DNA from: RBG-16-66-20 sp964616875
GTDB lineage: Bacteria; Pseudomonadota; Gammaproteobacteria; Burkholderiales; SG8-39
Direction: 5' to 3'
Length of the DNA stretch: 25,890 nucleotides
Assembly (NCBI GenBank): GCA_964616875.1
Contig: CAZTSJ010000141.1
Span: 1 to 25,890, forward strand
Shown here: positions 1-5,505 of the stretch, one piece after another
Layout of the letters: every line of letters begins with the position of its first letter
Position numbering within the stretch: position 1 is the first letter of the stretch
Made by a program: the position numbers and the translations under genes
The notes under the pieces: generated by a model
What the model saw: only the letters and a program-made list of their open reading frames with translations
The model's database searches: none
Told to the model about the DNA's origin: nothing

Positions 1-750
1 CTCAAGCTGGCGCCGGCGCAGATGCGCGCGCTGCGCGGCGACCGCATCTCGATGATCTTCCAGGAACCGATGAGTTCGCTCAACCCGGCCTTCACCATCG
101 GAGACCAGATCGCCGAAGTGCTGTTACGGCATAGAAAATACAGCAGGAAAAAAGCCAAAGACCTTGCGATCGGGATGCTGCGCAAGGTGCGCATGCCTTC
201 GCCCGAACGGCGTTACCACGACTATCCGCACCGCCTCTCCGGCGGGATGCGCCAGCGCGCGATGATCGCGATGGCGCTCGCCTGCGCACCGAAGCTGCTG
301 ATCGCCGACGAACCGACCACGGCGCTGGACGTCACGATCCAGGCGCAGATCCTCGACCTGATGCGGCTGCTGCGTGAGGAGACCGGCACCGCCATCATCC
401 TGATCACCCACGACCTGGGCGTGATCGCGGAGCTCTGCGACAACGTCGCGGTGATGTACGCGGGCCGCATCGTCGAGCACGCGGGCGTGGCGCAGCTCTT
501 CGCCCAGCCGCAGCATCCCTACACCATCGGCTTGCTGGGCTCGATCCCGCGGCTGCACCTCGAGCAGGAACGGCTCGCCGCGATCCAGGGCCAGGTGCCG
601 GGACCCGCCGTTATGAATGCGTCAGGCGGCACCGGCTGCAGCTTCCAGCCGCGCTGTCCGTTTGCCATCGACAAATGCGCAGTGGAAGAACCGGCGTTGT
701 CGAACATGCATGCGGGGCACGAGGCTGCGTGCTGGAAGGCACCGTTATGA
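1..750 (+). CDS. Dpp/Opp-type ABC importer ATPase, first of two (5' end outside window)
   Basis: This is the C-terminal three quarters or so of an ABC ATPase that powers uptake of peptides, nickel or related solutes from the cytoplasmic face of the inner membrane. The reading frame is open from base 1, and the Walker A motif must lie upstream of the window. Visible are the Q-loop (FQEPMSSLNP), the signature LSGGMRQRA, the Walker B LLIADEPTTALD and the H-loop ITHDLG. The tail has the oligopeptide-transporter C-terminal extension with a cysteine set (GCSFQPRCPF, then later Cys residues) that in some DppD proteins binds an Fe-S cluster. Its stop overlaps the next start as ATGA (747-750), so the two ATPases are probably translated together. 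The substrate cannot be read from this sequence. Confidence 0.93.
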   Translation, partial: LKLAPAQMRALRGDRISMIFQEPMSSLNPAFTIGDQIAEVLLRHRKYSRKKAKDLAIGMLRKVRMPSPERRYHDYPHRLSGGMRQRAMIAMALACAPKLLIADEPTTALDVTIQAQILDLMRLLREETGTAIILITHDLGVIAELCDNVAVMYAGRIVEHAGVAQLFAQPQHPYTIGLLGSIPRLHLEQERLAAIQGQVPGPAVMNASGGTGCSFQPRCPFAIDKCAVEEPALSNMHAGHEAACWKAPL

Positions 751-1745
751 ATGCGGAACTGCTGCAAGTCAGAGGACTGGTAAAGCACTTCGGCCGCGTG
801 CGCGCGGTGGACGGCCTCACTTTCAGCGTCGCGGTGGGCGAAACGCTCGCGCTGGTGGGCGAGTCCGGTTGCGGCAAGTCGACCGCGGGGCGCCTCGTGC
901 TGCGGCTGATCGAACCGACGGCGGGCGCAGTGCGCTTCGAGGGCGAAGACCTGCTCGCGCTCGGCAGCGACGCGCTGCGCGCCAGGCGTCGCTCGATGCA
1001 GATCATTTTCCAGGACCCCTACGGCTCGCTCAATCCGCGCATGACAGTGGGGCAGATGCTCGAAGAACCGTTGTTGTTGCATCAATTACATTCGGGTAAA
1101 AGCCGCGAAAGAGTAAAAGCGCTTCTAGACCTCGTGGGGCTTGCGCCGGAGCACGCGCAGCGCTATCCGCATGAATTTTCGGGCGGCCAGCGCCAGCGCA
1201 TCGGCATCGCGCGCGCGATCGCGGTCGAACCGAAGCTGATCGTCTGCGACGAGCCGGTGTCGGCGCTCGACGTTTCGATCCAGGCGCAGGTGATCAACCT
1301 GCTGCAGGACCTGCAGCGGCGCCTCGGCCTGGCCTACATCTTCATCGCCCACGACCTGGCGGTAGTGCGGCACATCGCGACGCGGGTCGCGGTCATGTAC
1401 CTGGGCAAGATCGTGGAATTGGCAGGCAAGCGGGAGCTGTTCGCGCGGCCGCGGCATCCCTACACGCAGGCGCTCCTTTCGGCCATCCCGGTGCCCGAGC
1501 CGGGGTTATCGGCCAGGCGCATCCTGCTCGAAGGCGACGTGCCCAGCGCGATCGATCCGCCCTCGGGTTGCCGCTTCCGCACGCGCTGCCCCTACGCCCA
1601 GGCCAGGTGTGCGGCCGAGGAGCCGGCGCTCGAGGACGGAGTCGCATGCCATTTCTGGCGGGATATCCCTGCGCCCCCGGAAAATGCTGTATTGATCAGG
1701 GTCAATGAACGCCTGACGCGGCTTCAGGCAGCATTCCGCAACTGA
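747..1745 (+). CDS. Dpp/Opp-type ABC importer ATPase, second subunit
   Basis: This is a complete 332-residue ATP-binding subunit of the OppF/DppF class, the partner of the preceding ATPase in the heterodimeric motor. It has Walker A GESGCGKST (about 38-46), Q-loop glutamine near 89, signature FSGGQ (144-148, Phe in place of the usual Leu), Walker B LIVCDE (164-169) and the H-loop His near 202. The C-terminal extension carries the same cysteine pattern (GCRFRTRCPY) as its partner. I chose ATG 747 because it gives the standard N-terminus and an ATGA overlap; an in-frame ATG at 675 would add 24 residues that overlap the upstream gene. An AT-rich segment (about 1066-1130) encodes part of the helical subdomain. 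Confidence 0.94.
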   Translation: MNAELLQVRGLVKHFGRVRAVDGLTFSVAVGETLALVGESGCGKSTAGRLVLRLIEPTAGAVRFEGEDLLALGSDALRARRRSMQIIFQDPYGSLNPRMTVGQMLEEPLLLHQLHSGKSRERVKALLDLVGLAPEHAQRYPHEFSGGQRQRIGIARAIAVEPKLIVCDEPVSALDVSIQAQVINLLQDLQRRLGLAYIFIAHDLAVVRHIATRVAVMYLGKIVELAGKRELFARPRHPYTQALLSAIPVPEPGLSARRILLEGDVPSAIDPPSGCRFRTRCPYAQARCAAEEPALEDGVACHFWRDIPAPPENAVLIRVNERLTRLQAAFRN

Positions 1746-1750
1746 GGAGG
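1744..1750 (+). promoter_or_regulatory. Strong ribosome binding site for the binding-protein gene
   Basis: GAGGAGG lies 4 nt before ATG 1755 and overlaps the stop codon of the second ATPase gene. It is the strongest Shine-Dalgarno match in this operon. That fits the need to make far more periplasmic binding protein than membrane or ATPase subunits. Confidence 0.8.
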
Positions 1751-1754
1751 ACCT

Positions 1755-3251
1755 ATGAAACTTCGACTCGCTTTTTGCCTGTTCTTCTTTATTTCTTCTG
1801 TACAAGCCCAAACCTTGAGGATCGGACTGGCAGAAGATCCCGATGTCCTTGATCCCTCGCTGGCGCGCACTTTCGTTGGCCGCATCGTCTTCGCCTCGTT
1901 GTGCGACAAGCTCTTCGACCTGGACGAGAAGCTCGCCATCGTGCCCCAGCTCGCGACCGGCTACGAGTGGTCCGCCGACCAGAAGGCGCTCACGATCAAG
2001 CTGCGCAGCGGCGTGACCTTCCACGACGGCGAGAAACTGGACGCCGCGGCGGTCAAGTTCAACCTCGAGCGCCACAAATCCATGCCTGGTTCCAACCGGC
2101 GCGGCGAGCTCGCGGTGATGTCGGGCGTGGACGTGGTCGATCCGCAGACGGTGCGCCTGAACCTCTCGGCGCCGTTCGCGCCGCTGCTGGCGGTGCTCAC
2201 CGACCGCTCGGGGATGATGGTCTCGCCCAAGGCCGCGGCCGCCGCTGGCGAGAAGTTCGGCGCCGCGCCGGTGTGCTCGGGGCCGTTCCGGTTCGTCGAG
2301 CGCGTGGCGCAGGACCGCATCGTGGTCGAGCGCTTCGCCAATTACTGGAACAAGGGCGCAATCCATTTCGACCGCATCGTCTACACGCCCATCGTGGACG
2401 CAACCGTGCGCCTGGCCAACCTGCGCTCGGGCCAGTTCGATTTCATCGAGCGCATGGCGCCCTCGGACGTGCCGGGATTGAAAAGCGACAGCCGCTTCAA
2501 GATCGCGAGAATCGTCGAGATCGGCTACCAGGGCATCACCATCAACGTCGGCAAGAGCGACCAGGCGCAGAAAAACCCCCTCGGGCGCGACGCCCGGGTG
2601 CGCGAGGCCTTCGAGCTGTCGCTCGACCGCGGCGCGATCGTGCAGGTGGCGATGGACGGCGAGGCGGAGATCGGCAACCAGTGGGTGGCGCCGACCAATC
2701 GCTATTACGGCAAGAGCGCGCCGATCCCGAAACGCGACGTGGCGCGCGCCAAGAAGCTGCTCGCCGAGGCCGGCGTGCCGAACCCCAGCTTCACGCTGAT
2801 GACGCCGACCACTTCCGACGCCCAGCGCATCGCCCAGGTGGTGCAGGCAATGGCGAAGGAGGCCGGCTTCGACGTCAAGATCCAGTCCACCGAATTCGCC
2901 ACTTCGCTCAACCTCGCCGACAAGGGGCAGTTCGACGCCTACATGCTCGCCTGGAGCGGCCGCGCCGACCCGGACGGCAATCTGCACACCATGCTCGCCT
3001 GCCAGGGGCCAACCAACTACGCCGGGTACTGCAAACCGGAGGTCGAGCAGCTGATCACGGAGTCGCGCACCAGCCTGGATGCGGCCAAGCGCGCCCTGGC
3101 CTACGACCGGATCGCGGCGCAGGTGACGAAGGACCGGCCCGTCATCTATCTGTACCACCGCAACTGGCTGTGGGCGCACACCGCGAAGCTCACGGGCCTG
3201 CGCACCGTGCCCGACGGGATGGTGCGGGTGCAGGGCTTGAAGATGAACTAG
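1755..3251 (+). CDS. Extracytoplasmic solute-binding protein, family 5 (peptide/nickel type)
   Basis: This 498-residue periplasmic receptor delivers the solute to the permeases encoded next. Residues 1-18 form a Sec signal peptide (Lys/Arg start, Phe-rich core, cleavage after VQA). The mature part begins TLRIGLAEDPDVLDPS, followed by the family-typical PQLATGYEWSADQKALTIKLRSGVTFHDG region (quoted here in pieces: PQLATGYEW and LRSGVTFHDG). No lipobox cysteine is present, so it should be soluble rather than a lipoprotein. Length is normal for the family, which includes DppA, OppA, NikA and glutathione-binding GsiB; the ligand is not predictable from sequence alone. The first 70 bases are AT-rich, as is usual for signal-peptide starts. 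Confidence 0.93.
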   Translation: MKLRLAFCLFFFISSVQAQTLRIGLAEDPDVLDPSLARTFVGRIVFASLCDKLFDLDEKLAIVPQLATGYEWSADQKALTIKLRSGVTFHDGEKLDAAAVKFNLERHKSMPGSNRRGELAVMSGVDVVDPQTVRLNLSAPFAPLLAVLTDRSGMMVSPKAAAAAGEKFGAAPVCSGPFRFVERVAQDRIVVERFANYWNKGAIHFDRIVYTPIVDATVRLANLRSGQFDFIERMAPSDVPGLKSDSRFKIARIVEIGYQGITINVGKSDQAQKNPLGRDARVREAFELSLDRGAIVQVAMDGEAEIGNQWVAPTNRYYGKSAPIPKRDVARAKKLLAEAGVPNPSFTLMTPTTSDAQRIAQVVQAMAKEAGFDVKIQSTEFATSLNLADKGQFDAYMLAWSGRADPDGNLHTMLACQGPTNYAGYCKPEVEQLITESRTSLDAAKRALAYDRIAAQVTKDRPVIYLYHRNWLWAHTAKLTGLRTVPDGMVRVQGLKMN

Positions 3252-4193
3252 ATGGGCAAGTACCTCGCCCGGCGCCTGGCCAGTATCCTGCCGACGCTGT
3301 TCTTCGTCACGATCCTCATTTTCGGGCTGCAGCAGCTGCTGCCCGGGGACGCGGCGGTGGTCCTGGCGGGCGAGGACCAGGACCCGAGCGTGATTGCGTA
3401 CCTGCGCGAGAAGCTGCACCTCGATAAGCCTTTTCCGGTGCGCTACGCCTACTGGCTGGGCGGCGTGGTGCAGGGCGACCTGGGCGAGTCGCTGCGCATC
3501 CAGAAGCCGGTGACCGAACTGATCCTGGAGAAACTGCCGGTCACCATCCAGCTCGCGACGATGGCGATGCTGATCGCGCTCGTCATAGGGATAACTGCAG
3601 GCATTGCCTCAGCGGTCCTGAAAGGATCCGCCTGGGACTACGCGGCCAACATTTTCGCGCTGTGGGGACTCTCGACGCCCAATTTCTGGCTCGGCATCAT
3701 GCTGATCCTGCTGTTCTCTGTGCATCTGGGCTGGCTGCCCGCCTCGGGCTACGTCAGCCCCTTCGAGGACCTGAAAGCGAACCTCGCGGCCATGATCATG
3801 CCCGCGTTCGTGCTCGGCAACGCGATCGCCGCGGTGCTGATGCGCCACACGCGCAGCGCAATGTTACAAGTTTTAAATTCTGACTATGTAAGAACAGCAA
3901 GAGCAAAAGGCCTTCATGAGCGCGTGGTGGTTCTCAAGCACGCGCTGCGCAATGCGATGATCCCGATCATCACGCTCGGTGCCCTGGAATTCGGCACGCT
4001 GCTCTCGGGCGCGGTCCTGACCGAGCAGGTGTTCAGCATCCCGGGCTTCGGCAAGCTGATCGTGGATGCGGTGTTCAACCGCGACTACGCGGTGGTGCAG
4101 GGCGTGGTGCTGTTTACTGCCACCGCCTACATCACGCTCAACCTGCTCGCGGACCTGGCGTACTTCCTCGTCAACCCGAGGATGAGGGGTTAA
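3252..4193 (+). CDS. ABC importer permease, DppB/OppB class
   Basis: This 313-residue inner-membrane permease has an N-terminal transmembrane helix (about residues 10-30) and a BPD-transp-1 core with further helices. The motif QQLLPGDAA after helix 1 and the final segment LLADLAYFLVNPRMRG are typical of the class. The cytoplasmic coupling loop that docks on the ATPases is visible as LNSDYVRTARAKGL, near residues 210-223. The start codon directly follows the binding-protein stop codon with no spacer, so translation is probably coupled. The coupling loop is encoded by a distinctly AT-rich stretch (about 3855-3912) inside a GC-rich gene. Confidence 0.93.
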   Translation: MGKYLARRLASILPTLFFVTILIFGLQQLLPGDAAVVLAGEDQDPSVIAYLREKLHLDKPFPVRYAYWLGGVVQGDLGESLRIQKPVTELILEKLPVTIQLATMAMLIALVIGITAGIASAVLKGSAWDYAANIFALWGLSTPNFWLGIMLILLFSVHLGWLPASGYVSPFEDLKANLAAMIMPAFVLGNAIAAVLMRHTRSAMLQVLNSDYVRTARAKGLHERVVVLKHALRNAMIPIITLGALEFGTLLSGAVLTEQVFSIPGFGKLIVDAVFNRDYAVVQGVVLFTATAYITLNLLADLAYFLVNPRMRG

Positions 4194-4196
4194 TTC

Positions 4197-5078
4197 GTGT
4201 CTGCAGTTTTAATTCAAGAACTAAATACAGAAAAAAAAGAAACTACCCCTGGACAGCGCGCCTGGCGCCGGCTCCTGCGCCGCAGGGGCGCCATGGTCGG
4301 GCTCGCCTTTGTCGTCGTGTTCATCCTCATGGCGCTGCTCGCGCCCTGGCTGGCGCCGCACGATCCGCTCGCCACCAGCTGGAGCGCGATCCGCAAGGCG
4401 CCGAGCCTGGCCAACCTCTTCGGCACCGACGAGATCGGGCGCGACGTGCTCTCGCGCGTGCTCTGGGGGGCGCGCGCCTCGCTGCTCGCGGGCGTGGTCT
4501 CGGTGTGCATCTCGCTCGCGCTCGGCCTGCCGATCGGCATGCTCGCCGGTTACCTCGGCGGCTGGACCGATGCGCTGATATCGCGCGCCACCGACGCGAT
4601 GCTCGCCTGCCCGTTCCTGATCCTCGCGATCGCGCTCGCCGCGTTCCTCGGGCCCAGCCTCACCAACGCGATGATCGCGATCGGCATCTCGGCGACGCCG
4701 ATTTTCATCCGCCTCACGCGCGCTTCCGTCATGGCGGTGAAGGTGGAGGATTATGTCGAGGCGGCGCGTGCCGTCGGCAATCCGCACCTGCGCATCGTGC
4801 TGCGGCACATCCTGCCGAACATCCTCGCGCCGCTGATCGTGCAGGCGACTCTCGCCATCGCCGCCGCCGTGATTGCCGAGGCGAGCCTGTCGTTCCTCGG
4901 CCTGGGCCAGCAGCCGCCGGCGCCCAGCTGGGGCAGCATGCTCAATACGGCGAAGAACTACATCGAGCAGGCGCCCTGGATGGCGGTTTGGCCCGGCGCC
5001 TCCATCTTCCTGCTGGTGCTGTCGTTCAACCTGCTCGGCGACGGCCTGCGCGATGCGCTCGACCCTAGGCATACCTAG
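4197..5078 (+). CDS. ABC importer permease, DppC/OppC class
   Basis: This 293-residue protein is the second permease subunit, pairing with the preceding one to form the translocation pore. It has the DppC-type N-terminal cytoplasmic tail, one early transmembrane helix followed by APWLAPHDPL, the segment LFGTDEIGRDVLSRV characteristic of this class, and a coupling loop with VEAARAVGNPHLRI. The start is GTG 4197, supported by GAGGGG at 4184-4189, 7 nt upstream. The first about 50 bases are AT-rich and encode a charged tail. The 3' end overlaps the following exported-protein gene by 26 bases. Confidence 0.93.
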   Translation: MSAVLIQELNTEKKETTPGQRAWRRLLRRRGAMVGLAFVVVFILMALLAPWLAPHDPLATSWSAIRKAPSLANLFGTDEIGRDVLSRVLWGARASLLAGVVSVCISLALGLPIGMLAGYLGGWTDALISRATDAMLACPFLILAIALAAFLGPSLTNAMIAIGISATPIFIRLTRASVMAVKVEDYVEAARAVGNPHLRIVLRHILPNILAPLIVQATLAIAAAVIAEASLSFLGLGQQPPAPSWGSMLNTAKNYIEQAPWMAVWPGASIFLLVLSFNLLGDGLRDALDPRHT

Positions 5079-5481
5079 CCTCGTCCTCGCGCTCGGACCC
5101 GCGCTCGGTTTTGCGCTCCTGTTCACGTGCGGCAACGCGGCCGCCGAATGGACCGCGGTGGGCCGCGGCGACTACATCCATACGCCGTACGCCGACAAGG
5201 CCACGATCCGCAGGAACGGGACCATGGCGCTCATGTCGAGCATGTACGATTTCAGCAAGCAGGATTTCACGCCCGAAGGCAAAGCGCTTTACTCGAGCGT
5301 GGTGCTGCGCGAATACGACTGCGAAGGCCGGCGGGTGCGCCTGCTCTCGGCGATCGATTTCTCCGGGCACATGGGCGCAGGCGAGGCGGTCTCCACCAGT
5401 GCCCGCGCGGGACGCTGGGAGGGCATAGTTCCTGACGCGCTGGACGAGGCCTACTGGAACATCGCCTGCGGCACCAAGTAG
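5053..5481 (+). CDS. Exported surface-adhesin-E-like protein
   Basis: This 142-residue protein has a hydrophobic N-terminal signal (about residues 7-30) with a likely cleavage site after NAAA. The mature part shows the layout of the surface-adhesin protein E-like family common in betaproteobacteria: WTAVGRG, a Tyr/Ile pair, IRRNGTMALM, a central EYDCEGRRVRLL, HMGAG, then a Trp and a terminal Cys. The two mature cysteines (EYDC and IAC) probably form a disulfide. Function in free-living bacteria is unknown; adhesion is only the name inherited from a pathogen protein. I chose ATG 5053 because it yields the signal peptide; it overlaps the permease gene by 26 bases, so it may be the last gene of that operon. 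The kinase gene follows after 24 bases. Confidence 0.72.
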   Translation: MRSTLGIPSLVLALGPALGFALLFTCGNAAAEWTAVGRGDYIHTPYADKATIRRNGTMALMSSMYDFSKQDFTPEGKALYSSVVLREYDCEGRRVRLLSAIDFSGHMGAGEAVSTSARAGRWEGIVPDALDEAYWNIACGTK

Positions 5482-5493
5482 CGCGCCGGAGAC

Positions 5494-5499
5494 TATAAT
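5494..5499 (+). promoter_or_regulatory. Putative -10 element immediately before kinase 1
   Basis: A perfect TATAAT lies 6 nt before ATG 5506. If used, transcription would start at or next to the start codon, giving a leaderless mRNA. A GGAG (5488-5491) is 14 nt from the ATG, farther than is usual for a ribosome binding site. I see no convincing -35 hexamer 17 bp upstream. Transcription could also read in from the ABC operon. Confidence 0.4.
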
Positions 5500-5505
5500 T
5501 TTCAC

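Noticed and set aside
1506..3419. Long minus-strand open frame (637 codons) opposite the binding-protein gene
   Set aside because: It is a high-GC shadow frame rich in Arg, His and Gly with no recognisable domain; the plus-strand gene has a signal peptide, family motifs and a ribosome site.
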